Of a DNA stretch of 31,770 nucleotides, positions 25,109 through 31,313 are shown piece after piece. Position 1 is the first letter of the stretch; each line of letters opens with the position of its first letter. Both the position numbers and the translations under genes were made by a program. The notes beneath the pieces are model-generated. The model searched no databases, had not been told where the DNA came from, and worked only from the letters and a program-made list of their open reading frames with translations. Origin of the DNA: DATHZQ01 sp035458525 (GTDB taxonomy: Bacteria; Actinomycetota; Acidimicrobiia; Spongiisociales; UBA5794); assembly GCA_035458525.1 (NCBI GenBank), contig DATHZQ010000079.1:1-31770 (forward strand), given 5' to 3'.

Positions 25109-25963
25109 TCAGACGCTCGTAGCCGCAGCAAAGATGGCATCTCGGACCGCGGGATCGAACACCGGTTCGCCGAACGAGATGAAGGTGCCGTAGACCGTGC
25201 AGTCGCCGGCGAGTCCGGCAACGAGGTCGAACTGGAAGGCGAAGGTGATGCCCTCGGCCGACGCCTGGACGACGAGTCGCGCACCGACGTCGGCGCCCGG
25301 AACCGTCAGCTCCTCGAGTTGCACGTCGAACTCTGCGTCTTCGGGCGTTCCCTCGGCAATGAGTTGGATGAATTGCTCAACCAGGCAATCTCTGCCTTCC
25401 GCGGTCCCAATCACCGTCTCGAGCACACCGAAGGCTTCCTCGGCGACCGCGACCGATTCGAACACGCGAGCTTCGATCGAAGCCGATGGCGGCGGGAAGA
25501 ACGTGGCGCTGCTGGGCGGTCCGTCGATACTGACGATCGAGATCGCGATGGTGGCGTCGTCCAGGTTTGCAAGGTCGAAGGCGCCCTCGCCGGCGCACTC
25601 ACCGTAGATCTCGTCAGAGTCGGCAGCGTCGGTATCGCTTTCGATCGGCGTGCTCTGCCAGTCGTCCGGAGTTGCCGCCACGGCGGCTGCGACCTTGGCG
25701 TCCACAACGGCTTGTGCGTCGGCTGGCGAGGAGGCCGCCGCGGTGGTCGTGGTCTCGGGCGCAGTCGTTGTGGTGGTTTCCGGAGGTGCGGTGGTTGTGG
25801 TCTCCGGTGCTGTGGTCGTTGTGGTGGTTTCGGGAGGTGCGGTGGTTGTGGTCTCCGCTGCCGCCGCGTCGGCGTCGGAGCCGGCATCGTCGTCCCCTCC
25901 ACAGGCGGCGACCACCAGAACGAAGGCGGCGAGCAGGACGATCAAACGTGGAATGCGAGTCAT
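25109..25963 (-). CDS. Secreted lipoprotein with Thr-rich repeat linker, unknown function
   Basis: A 284-residue exported lipoprotein. The signal ends LVVAAC (Cys21), so the mature protein is lipid-anchored. An Asp/Ala segment leads into a Thr/Ala/Pro/Glu repeat linker (residues 37-74), which may be O-glycosylated. The folded C-terminal part (about 85-284) holds only three cysteines (in YGECAGEG, GRDCLVEQF and GDCTVYG). No family was recognised; its shape resembles substrate-binding or sensor lipoproteins seen in actinobacteria. TAGCTT lies 6 bp before the ATG, a likely leaderless promoter. It stops 39 bp before the lipase start on the same strand. Confidence 0.8.
   Translation of the reverse strand: MTRIPRLIVLLAAFVLVVAACGGDDDAGSDADAAAAETTTTAPPETTTTTTAPETTTTAPPETTTTTAPETTTTAAASSPADAQAVVDAKVAAAVAATPDDWQSTPIESDTDAADSDEIYGECAGEGAFDLANLDDATIAISIVSIDGPPSSATFFPPPSASIEARVFESVAVAEEAFGVLETVIGTAEGRDCLVEQFIQLIAEGTPEDAEFDVQLEELTVPGADVGARLVVQASAEGITFAFQFDLVAGLAGDCTVYGTFISFGEPVFDPAVRDAIFAAATSV
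25742..25855 (-). repeat. Tandem Thr/Ala/Pro/Glu-coding repeats
   Basis: In-gene repeats encode ETTTTAPP-type units four to five times (ETTTTAPP, ETTTTTTAP, ETTTTAPP, ETTTTTAP, ETTTTAAA). They form the linker between the lipid anchor and the folded domain of the lipoprotein. Slippage could vary their number between strains. Confidence 0.85.
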
Positions 25964-25975
25964 GAACCGAAGCTA
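25964..25975 (-). promoter_or_regulatory. -10 box of a probable leaderless promoter
   Basis: TAGCTT (25975-25970 on the minus strand) lies 6 bp before the lipoprotein ATG at 25963. Confidence 0.45.
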
Positions 25976-26040
25976 GCGGATCCAGGCGAGGTGCGTGACG
26001 GCTGAGGTATCGTCCGAGTGACGCGTTTCTCAGGAGGGTC

Positions 26041-26298
26041 ATGTCGGACGAGGCCAGAGAACACCTCGAACAAGTTCAGGGTCAACTGCATGAAGCGGCG
26101 AGCGCCGGCCACGATGACGCCGGCGAGCTCGCCGACCAGGTGGGCGCCTACCTGGACGCCGACGCTCCATCCGACGAGGACCACGATGCGCTGCTGGAGC
26201 GTTTGAGGCGGGGAGTTCTTCGCTACGAGGCGAGCCATCCGGAGCTCTCCCGCACCGTGCAGAGCGTCATCGACTCGCTGACGGCGTCAGGAATCTGA
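26041..26298 (+). CDS. DUF4404 family protein
   Basis: An 85-residue, acidic, fully helical protein matching DUF4404: an N-terminal heptad-like helix (AREHLEQVQGQLHEA), a middle DHDALLERLRRGVLRYEASH segment and the ending SRTVQSVIDSLTASGI, which is the typical C-terminus of the family. Function unknown. The ATG is fixed by a strong AGGAGGG 3-9 nt upstream, in contrast to the leaderless pattern of many neighbours. It converges with the YgjP-like gene, overlapping it by 12 bp. Confidence 0.85.
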   Translation: MSDEAREHLEQVQGQLHEAASAGHDDAGELADQVGAYLDADAPSDEDHDALLERLRRGVLRYEASHPELSRTVQSVIDSLTASGI

Positions 26299-26778
26299 CC
26301 CGAATTCGCCGCACCCGTCGCTCTTGGCGATGAGGTAGCCGCGAGCTCGCTCAGCCATCGGATAGCGGGATACCAGCGCCCAGAAGCCGGCATCGTGTCC
26401 GGGTTGGTCCAGGTGCGCCAGCTCGTGGACGATTACGTAGTCGAGAACCCAGCGCGGGAACGGCGCAACTCGCCGCGAGATCCTCACTGATCCGTCCGCC
26501 GGGGTGCACGAGCCCCATCGCGTGTTCTGGCGATCGGACCAGTCGATCCGGTCGGGCTGACTGAGGCCATACTCCTTGGCGAGCTTCCGCGCCCGCCCCG
26601 GCAGGTCGATGTCTTCCGACTGCAAACGCCGTTCGAATCGTTCTCGCATGACACCGATCCACCGATCCTGTTCGGTGGGGGAGAGGTGTGCCGGCATCGC
26701 AATCCGGAGCACGCCGTCCACAAGCCGAGCTTGCACGGTCTTGCGACGTCGTGTGCTGGTGACGACTTCAACCTGCAT
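26287..26778 (-). CDS. YgjP/DUF45-type metallopeptidase-like protein
   Basis: A 163-residue protein of the YgjP-like metallopeptidase family. The zinc site is VHELAHLDQPGHDAGFW: His118, Glu119, His122 (HExxH) and a third ligand His128. Upstream is the conserved RWGSCTPADGSVRISRRVA block. Relatives often sit beside restriction systems or act as minor peptidases; no proven substrate. The ATG at 26778 is chosen over a TTG 9 nt upstream: TACGCT lies 8 bp before it, a further leaderless arrangement. Confidence 0.88.
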   Translation of the reverse strand: MQVEVVTSTRRRKTVQARLVDGVLRIAMPAHLSPTEQDRWIGVMRERFERRLQSEDIDLPGRARKLAKEYGLSQPDRIDWSDRQNTRWGSCTPADGSVRISRRVAPFPRWVLDYVIVHELAHLDQPGHDAGFWALVSRYPMAERARGYLIAKSDGCGEFGSDS

Positions 26779-26792
26779 CGCCGGCAAGCGTA
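26779..26792 (-). promoter_or_regulatory. -10 box of a probable leaderless promoter
   Basis: TACGCT (26792-26787 on the minus strand) lies 8 bp before the ATG at 26778. Confidence 0.4.
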
Positions 26793-26806
26793 CCGCCGAC
26801 GTGCGA

Positions 26807-26836
26807 CAGGGCGGCGAACCGAGGTCCGCCGCCCTG
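26807..26836 (-). terminator. Strong hairpin after the secreted-protein gene, probable terminator
   Basis: A perfect 10-bp GC-rich stem (CAGGGCGGCG at 26807-26816 with CGCCGCCCTG at 26827-26836) and 10-nt loop lies 27 bp after the stop of the secreted-protein gene and before the YgjP-like gene. There is no U-tract, so it is either a non-canonical actinobacterial terminator or an mRNA-stabilising hairpin. Confidence 0.5.
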
Positions 26837-26863
26837 CTTGCGCGTCATTCGGTCGTGTTTGGG

Positions 26864-27397
26864 CTACGACCCTTCGGTCTCGCCGTAGAACGCACCATGC
26901 ACGATGGCTTGCTCGACGTCTTGGACGAGACCCTGAATCGTGTAGCTGGCCGAATACGTCCCGTTGGCACCGCTGTGATTGCCGGTGCCGCCGTCGATCG
27001 TGGCGTTGACCGTCAAGCTCGCCAACCCCGAGCCCGGATCGAAGCACAGCGACCCGTCGGTCGACGAAGCGAACATCAGGTCGCCGTTGGCATAACGGCG
27101 AACGATGCTGTACTGGACGAGCGTGCCCTCGAACTCTCCCTCGTCACACAGGCCGGTCGGGCCGAATGCGATCTCGACAAGGCCCTCGTAGCTGGGGCTG
27201 CCGCTGCCGTAGGCCTGGCCGCTCCACGCGTTCGCCTGGAGGCCGTCGCCGTTGGTGTCGATGGCCGTGTCGATGAAGTTGCCGCTCACCCGCTCTTGCA
27301 GACCGCTGGCTTCTGCCGGCTGCATGATGAGAACGAAGGCCGCCAGCAGGAGCGCCAATGCAGCGCCCATGATGCTGAATCTCTTTGTGAGTGTCAT
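26864..27397 (-). CDS. Secreted protein of unknown function
   Basis: A 177-residue exported protein. A signal peptide (MTLTKRFSIMGAALALLLAA to about PAEASG) precedes a small beta-rich domain with two cysteines (TGLCDEGE and GSLCFDPG) that could form a disulfide. Segments such as EGTLVQYSIVRRYANGDLMF and TGNHSGANGTYSASYTIQG suggest a beta-barrel or sandwich; no family was recognised with confidence. ATG 27397 has AGAGG about 5 nt upstream. It lies 162 bp downstream of the SARP gene on the same strand, and a SARP-like repeat lies between, so it is a candidate target of that regulator. Confidence 0.75.
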   Translation of the reverse strand: MTLTKRFSIMGAALALLLAAFVLIMQPAEASGLQERVSGNFIDTAIDTNGDGLQANAWSGQAYGSGSPSYEGLVEIAFGPTGLCDEGEFEGTLVQYSIVRRYANGDLMFASSTDGSLCFDPGSGLASLTVNATIDGGTGNHSGANGTYSASYTIQGLVQDVEQAIVHGAFYGETEGS

Positions 27398-27478
27398 GAC
27401 CTCTACGTTTCCTCTCTCGTGATCCGTCCCGACTCCAACCCGCCCGTCCACCTCCCCGGCGGGTGTCGCTCTTCAAGG

Positions 27479-27493
27479 GCGGCACCGTGCCGC
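27479..27493 (-). repeat. Inverted repeat (small hairpin) upstream of the secreted-protein gene
   Basis: GCGGCAC and GTGCCGC (27479-27485, 27487-27493) form a compact dyad. It lies between the SARP stop and the secreted-protein start. It lacks a T-run, so it is not a clear terminator. Confidence 0.4.
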
Positions 27494-27518
27494 TGCCCGC
27501 GCAATCGCAGCAGATCGG

Positions 27519-27538
27519 CCTCACCGAATCCTCACCGA
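27519..27538 (-). promoter_or_regulatory. Direct repeat, 11-bp period: candidate SARP binding site
   Basis: On the minus strand TCGGTGAGG occurs twice, separated by AT, so the period is exactly 11 bp. It is oriented toward the secreted-protein gene, 122 bp before its ATG. SARP regulators are known to bind short direct repeats one helical turn apart. No convincing -10 is seen at the expected distance. Confidence 0.5.
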
Positions 27539-27558
27539 CTGCTGCCCGTGCTTCGTAG

Positions 27559-28317
27559 CTACGCCCAGGCGGTCTCGGTGCGTCGCGATCCGTTCGAGGC
27601 CGCCAGCCGGCGCAGGCCAGGGGAAGGGGGCAAGCCATAGTCCCGCTCCAGCCGTTCGCAGTACTCGCGGTAGGCAGAGCGCACATCGCTGTGTTTGCCT
27701 GCCTCCTGCATCGCCTGCAGGAGAAGCTCGATCGGTCGGTCACGCAAGGCATGCTCTCGGGCGAGCTGATGTAGCTGCGGGAGTACCTCGGCCGCCGCGC
27801 CCATGCGGATGGCGGCGTCGTAGCGATCCTCGATCGTCGTGAGGCGCAATTCCTCGAGGCGCCGCACCGTGCCTGAGGCGAACTCTTTGTAACCCAGGTC
27901 GCCGAGGGCCTCACCCCGCCACATCGCCAGTGCGCCGTCGAAGGCACGCACCGCAAGCCTGGGGTTGGATCGTATGCGGCGCTGCGCTGCCGCCGTCACC
28001 CGCTCGAAGCGCACGGCGTCGATGTGGCCGGAAGCCAGCTGCAGCGAGTAGCCGCAGGTTGCGGTCACAACGGCTTGCTTGATTGCCGGGTGGAGCTTCC
28101 GAAGCCGGCTCACATACATGTGGAGCGCGTGGTGAGGATCGTCAGGAAGATCGAGACCCCACAACGCATCGGTCAATCGATCGTTCGAGACCACACGACC
28201 GACGTCGAGGGCCAGGACCGCAAGCAGCGTCCTCACCTTGGGGCGGCCGATCGTGATGACCGTCCCACATGCCTCTACCTCGACAGGACCCAACAGACGT
28301 ACACACAGCTGACTCAT
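27559..28317 (-). CDS. SARP-family transcription regulator (OmpR-type wHTH plus BTAD)
   Basis: A 252-residue small SARP/AfsR-type activator. Residues 1-95 are the OmpR-like winged helix (VRLLGPVEVEACGTVITIGR, RTLLAVLALDVGRVVSNDRL, DALWGLDLPDDPHHALHMYV and SRLRKL). Residues 98-245 are the bacterial transcriptional activation domain (DAVRFERVTAAAQRRIRS, ALAMWRGEALGDLG, EHALRDRPIELLLQAMQEAG, then YREYCERLERDYGLPPSPGL). There is no ATPase or TPR extension. Small SARPs usually activate local gene sets. The ATG follows GAGGAAG, a clear ribosome-binding site. Confidence 0.92.
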   Translation of the reverse strand: MSQLCVRLLGPVEVEACGTVITIGRPKVRTLLAVLALDVGRVVSNDRLTDALWGLDLPDDPHHALHMYVSRLRKLHPAIKQAVVTATCGYSLQLASGHIDAVRFERVTAAAQRRIRSNPRLAVRAFDGALAMWRGEALGDLGYKEFASGTVRRLEELRLTTIEDRYDAAIRMGAAAEVLPQLHQLAREHALRDRPIELLLQAMQEAGKHSDVRSAYREYCERLERDYGLPPSPGLRRLAASNGSRRTETAWA

Positions 28318-28353
28318 GGCACTTCCTCTTCTCTCGATGAAGGTGCTGAGTCG

Positions 28354-28385
28354 CAGCGAATCAAACCGATGTTCCGAATTCGCTG
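28354..28385. promoter_or_regulatory. Inverted repeat in the SARP upstream region
   Basis: CAGCGAAT at 28354-28361 and ATTCGCTG at 28378-28385 are perfect 8-bp arms around 16 nt, about 40-70 bp upstream of the SARP start. It could be an operator or a leader hairpin. Confidence 0.4.
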
Positions 28386-28389
28386 TGGA

Positions 28390-28409
28390 TCGGTTAGGTA
28401 TCGGTTAGA
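28390..28409 (+). promoter_or_regulatory. Direct repeat, 11-bp period: candidate SARP binding site
   Basis: TCGGTTAGG and TCGGTTAGA lie 11 bp apart, separated by TA, 73-92 bp upstream of the SARP start. The unit matches the repeat found before the secreted-protein gene (consensus TCGGTKAGR), though on the opposite strand relative to the gene it precedes. It suggests self-regulation. Confidence 0.5.
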
Positions 28410-28455
28410 GGGCAGGCTGCAGTACCTCAGTTGGGCTAACACGCCGCTCTTGCAG

Positions 28456-28839
28456 CTAATCGACCGTTGCGATACGCAGGAAATGCTGCACCGTCAGGAT
28501 GCGCAGCGCGATCTGCACGAACCACGGAACGAAGCGCCAGGCCTCGTCGCGACCAACGACGGTGGGGGCGGGGAAAGGCGTCAGCTCGCCGCGTCGTTCT
28601 ATCGCACCGCCGCCGGCGAGTACGTTCTTCACCCAGTCGGCGCCGGTCCCATACGTGAGCGCCACGATCACCGCGCCGCTGTCGCCTTCGAACACGTTGA
28701 CCGGGGTGGTGTACGGCCGCCCGCTGCGCCGCCCCCGGTGGTGAATCACTGCAAAGCCCGAGAACCGTGCGACGACCGGCTCGAGAAACCGATTCGTCCA
28801 GCGCTTGTTGAAGCGTGCGATCCAATGCGGCAGCGGCAC
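28456..28839 (-). CDS. DDN-like (deazaflavin/F420) nitroreductase family protein
   Basis: A 127-residue split-barrel flavin/deazaflavin reductase of the family named for mycobacterial Ddn. Family elements: an N-terminal helix with KRWTNRFLEPVV, the strand and loop VIHHRGRRSGRPYTTPVNVF, then GAVIVALTYGTGADWVKNVL and AGGGAIERRGELTPFPAPTV. Family members use reduced F420 to reduce quinones or other acceptors, so the host probably makes F420. The GTG start is supported by TATTCT 7 bp upstream (leaderless). It precedes the SARP gene in the same direction, 138 bp apart. Confidence 0.85.
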   Translation of the reverse strand: MPLPHWIARFNKRWTNRFLEPVVARFSGFAVIHHRGRRSGRPYTTPVNVFEGDSGAVIVALTYGTGADWVKNVLAGGGAIERRGELTPFPAPTVVGRDEAWRFVPWFVQIALRILTVQHFLRIATVD

Positions 28840-28852
28840 GCGCCCGAGAATA
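28840..28852 (-). promoter_or_regulatory. -10 box of a probable leaderless promoter (DDN-like gene)
   Basis: TATTCT (28852-28847 on the minus strand) lies 7 bp before the GTG at 28839. Confidence 0.5.
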
Positions 28853-28854
28853 CC

Positions 28855-28899
28855 GCTACGAGTGACACGGCTGATGCAGCGCAGAGGCTCTGCCGTAGC
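28855..28899. repeat. Nested inverted repeats (GCTACG/CGTAGC around GCAGAG/CTCTGC)
   Basis: Outer arms GCTACG (28855-28860) and CGTAGC (28894-28899) enclose a perfect dyad GCAGAG-G-CTCTGC at 28881-28893. Together they lie just upstream of the DDN-like promoter and run into the first copy of the 18-bp repeat. Confidence 0.45.
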
Positions 28900-28915
28900 G
28901 TCACAGTGACGTATC
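28898..28915 (+). repeat. 18-bp direct repeat, copy 1
   Basis: GCGTCACAGTGACGTATC, identical to the copy at 29192. It contains the dyad CGTCAC-A-GTGACG. Confidence 0.75.
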
Positions 28916-29183
28916 TCGACGGAGCGTCTTCTTCTTGCGGGGGAGGCTGCTCGCAGTCAGTTGCGCGAACGCAATATCGGGGTACTCAGCGCGACGCCGA
29001 TTCCGGCGCCGACACCGATCTAGGCCGGGTTGTCCGCTCCGGCGGCGAACGCTGTGCCGAAGCCAAACTCCTACGGCGACACGGGCGCCCCGGATCGCCG
29101 GCGAACGCTGGGAGTCGGAATGCCGTTCCGATTTGTCGCTGTCCTTGACGTCCGCAACGCTAGCCATTCCGAGCCGTAGGTCC

Positions 29184-29214
29184 GTGCCGATGCGTCACAG
29201 TGACGTATCGGCAC
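29184..29214. repeat. 31-bp near-perfect palindrome
   Basis: Arms of 15 bases around a central A at 29199: GTGCCGATGCGTCAC and GTGACGTATCGGCAC pair at 14 of 15 positions, the exception being a G-T. The core is the 18-bp repeat copy 2. It fits an operator for a dimeric regulator or a recombination site. Confidence 0.7.
29192..29209 (+). repeat. 18-bp direct repeat, copy 2
   Basis: Identical to 28898-28915 (GCGTCACAGTGACGTATC), 294 bp apart. The similarity extends about 5 bases to the left as TGCCG with two differences between. Confidence 0.75.
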
Positions 29215-29770
29215 ACCCACCAACCCCCGGAAGGGGTCGACCAGATTCGGGTAGTTGGCGGCACGTCAGGTCGTCACGTCGCGTCTTCCAGTCATCTGAC
29301 AGAGGCGCAGCGCGTGCGGACGAGATACGGCGGGACATACCGGCGTCGAGCGAGCGAAGCCGGCAGACGTTCGGCGGCATCGGCGGCATCTCCACGTTCC
29401 CAACGCCTGCCGTGTTTGCCTCAAGGAGCGCGTCGAGAAGTCGAGGTGGGAACCGGCAACGCCACGACCGCCGGGCGCAACCCCTGTTCATCTTCCGCCC
29501 ATAATCCACGTTATGTAAAGTAGTCCTGCAAAGTAGCTAGGCGAGGTGCACGAGCAATGCCGGACTGTGGTCGACGTCGCAGTGGTTCTTCGGTTTCCAT
29601 CCTTCCGCCCCTTCCGTCCAGCATCTTGCTCGACAACTCGTCTCGCAACACCGCCCCGCCCCGCCTCGTCGTCGAACTGGACCAGGCGGCTCGCTGAGGG
29701 ACGCATCCCATCCCGGCGGCACGGCGCTGACCCTTCCGCACGAAGCCTGCTTCTCCAACTTGACCGAGAC

Positions 29771-29801
29771 TGAATGTTCGTTCAATCTGAACGAACATTC
29801 A
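29771..29801 (+). promoter_or_regulatory. Double TetR-type operator upstream of the SDR-TetR operon
   Basis: TGAATGTTCGTTCA (29771-29784) and its exact reverse complement TGAACGAACATTCA (29788-29801) are separated by ATC. Each arm is itself an imperfect dyad of the form TGAAYG-NN-CGTTCA, typical of TetR-family operators. A TTGACC at 29760-29765 could be a -35, so bound repressor would block the promoter of the SDR gene 22 bp downstream. Confidence 0.75.
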
Positions 29802-29823
29802 GTCATACACAAAGGAACAAACC

Positions 29824-30762
29824 ATGGCCTGGAGTGAATCGGATATCCCCACGCTGGCCGGCAGGGTTGCGGTAGTGACCGGGGCCAACGGCGGCCTCGG
29901 ATACGAGACCGCCAAAGCGCTCGCCGGCAAGGGCGCACACGTCGTCATGGCTGCTCGTAACCGAGAGAAGGCGGCCGATGCCCGGGACGAAATCCTGACG
30001 GCCCATCCTGACGCCTCGCTCGAGATCGTCGAGCTCGACCTCGGCTCGTTCGACAGCACGAAAGCTGCGGCGGCGCAGATCGCTGCCAACCACCCGAGCG
30101 TCGAGATCCTGGTCAACAACGCCGGCGTCATGGGCATGCCGGAACGGCGCACGGCCGACGGCTACGAGATGCAATTCGGCGTCAATCACCTCGGCCACTG
30201 GATCTTCACCGCCGGCCTGCTGAAGTCGCTGCTGACTGCCGATGCGGTGCGGATCGTGACCGTGACCAGCACGGCACATCACATGGGGGGCGCGGTCGAT
30301 CCCGAGAACGTCAACATGGAAGGCAACTACTCGCCGTGGGGGGCCTACGGGCGGGCAAAGCTGGCCAACTTCCACTTCGGTATCGGCTTGCAGCGGGAAT
30401 TCGAGCAGCGCGGATTGAGGGCATCGAGTCTGATTGCCCATCCCGGCCTTTCGCACACCAACCTCCAGGTGCATACGGTCGATCAAGGCGGCGGGGGCCG
30501 TGCTGGGCACTTCTTCAAGTGGCTGGCGGCGAAGACCGGCATGCCTGCAGACCGGGGGGCGCTATCGCAGCTACGCGCAGCCACCGATCCGGATGCCAAA
30601 GGTGGGGAGTTCTACGGTCCACGCTGGGGGAACAGCGGCGATCCCGTCCGCAAGCCGATTCTGCGACCAGGCATCGACTCCGGAATCGAGACGCTGTGGC
30701 TCGTGTCCGAGCGTGAGACCGGAGTGAAGCTCGACTTCGAGGCTGCGATGGAGCGGGGATGA
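29824..30762 (+). CDS. Short-chain dehydrogenase/reductase
   Basis: A 312-residue NAD(P)-dependent oxidoreductase of the classical SDR type, closest in pattern to retinol-dehydrogenase-like members. Visible are the cofactor motif VVTGANGGLGYETAKALA (TGxxxGxG at 19-26), AARNREKA after the second strand (basic residues favour NADP), DLGSFDS, LVNNAGVMG, VTSTAHH with the catalytic serine, and Tyr175-x3-Lys179 (YGRAK). The substrate is unknown, probably a hydrophobic alcohol or ketone. AAAGGA lies 7 nt before the ATG. It overlaps the TetR gene by 4 bp and has a TetR-type operator upstream. Confidence 0.92.
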   Translation: MAWSESDIPTLAGRVAVVTGANGGLGYETAKALAGKGAHVVMAARNREKAADARDEILTAHPDASLEIVELDLGSFDSTKAAAAQIAANHPSVEILVNNAGVMGMPERRTADGYEMQFGVNHLGHWIFTAGLLKSLLTADAVRIVTVTSTAHHMGGAVDPENVNMEGNYSPWGAYGRAKLANFHFGIGLQREFEQRGLRASSLIAHPGLSHTNLQVHTVDQGGGGRAGHFFKWLAAKTGMPADRGALSQLRAATDPDAKGGEFYGPRWGNSGDPVRKPILRPGIDSGIETLWLVSERETGVKLDFEAAMERG

Positions 30763-31313
30763 GCGTCGATCGTCCGGCGGCGATCCGCAGGGCGTTGCGG
30801 GACCTCGTGGCGGAGCGAGGATTCCATGGCGCCTCGATGGGTGCGGTGGCCAAGGCAGCGCGGGTTGCGACCGGTACGGCCTATGTGCACTACGAGTCGA
30901 AGGAAGAGCTCGTCTACGCGACCTACCTCGAGCTCAAGGCAGATTTGGCCGCAGCAGTGCTGGCTGATTACGACGATGCCGCAGCCCCGCAGGAGCGCTG
31001 GCGCCACATCTTGACCAGAACCTATGACTTCATGGCGCAAGAGCCCGCGCGCGCCCGCTTCCTCACACAACTCGAAGAGTCGCCCTACTTCGAGGAGGCG
31101 TATTCGCGGCTGACCGCTGCCGGTGACACGCTCGCCGAGATCGCACAGGCAGAAGACCTCGGCGATCGCCTCGTGCCGCTACCCATCGAAGTCATCTACG
31201 CCCTGTCGCTCGGCGTGCTCGTCCGCCTCGTTGCCGCGGGCATACAGCTGAAGCCAGAGGACATCGGCGTGCTGGTCGACGCAACATGGAGAGCGGTCAC
31301 CAACCCGGCGTAG
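30759..31313 (+). CDS. TetR/AcrR-family transcription regulator
   Basis: A 184-residue repressor-type regulator. The N-terminal helix-turn-helix reads IRRALRDLVAERGFHGASMG, then AVAKAARVATGTAYVHYESK and EELVYATYLEL, the standard TetR layout. The C-terminal helices form the ligand pocket and dimer face. It is translationally coupled to the SDR gene (ATGA overlap), so a ligand that is the SDR substrate or a related compound probably releases it from the double operator at 29771-29801. Confidence 0.93.
   Translation: MSVDRPAAIRRALRDLVAERGFHGASMGAVAKAARVATGTAYVHYESKEELVYATYLELKADLAAAVLADYDDAAAPQERWRHILTRTYDFMAQEPARARFLTQLEESPYFEEAYSRLTAAGDTLAEIAQAEDLGDRLVPLPIEVIYALSLGVLVRLVAAGIQLKPEDIGVLVDATWRAVTNPA

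Larger units (their letters stand above)
28853..29770. other. Gene-poor stretch of about 0.9 kb with dyads
   Basis: No open frame here has a recognisable family, coding-like composition together with a plausible start, or a homologous neighbour. What it does hold is a set of dyads near 28855-28911, an 18-bp direct repeat (28898 and 29192) and a long palindrome at 29184-29214. AT-rich sequence around 29500-29535 (CATAA and TTATG arms) stands out from the GC-rich surroundings. It may be a decayed insertion or a regulatory region. Confidence 0.5.

Noticed and set aside
28901..29509. Two minus-strand frames (88 and 104 residues) ending at the 18-bp repeats, as cassette genes of an integron
   Set aside because: No attC-type core sites (GTTRRRY/RYYYAAC) are visible near the repeats, no integrase is present, and the peptides are Arg/Ser-rich without family traits.
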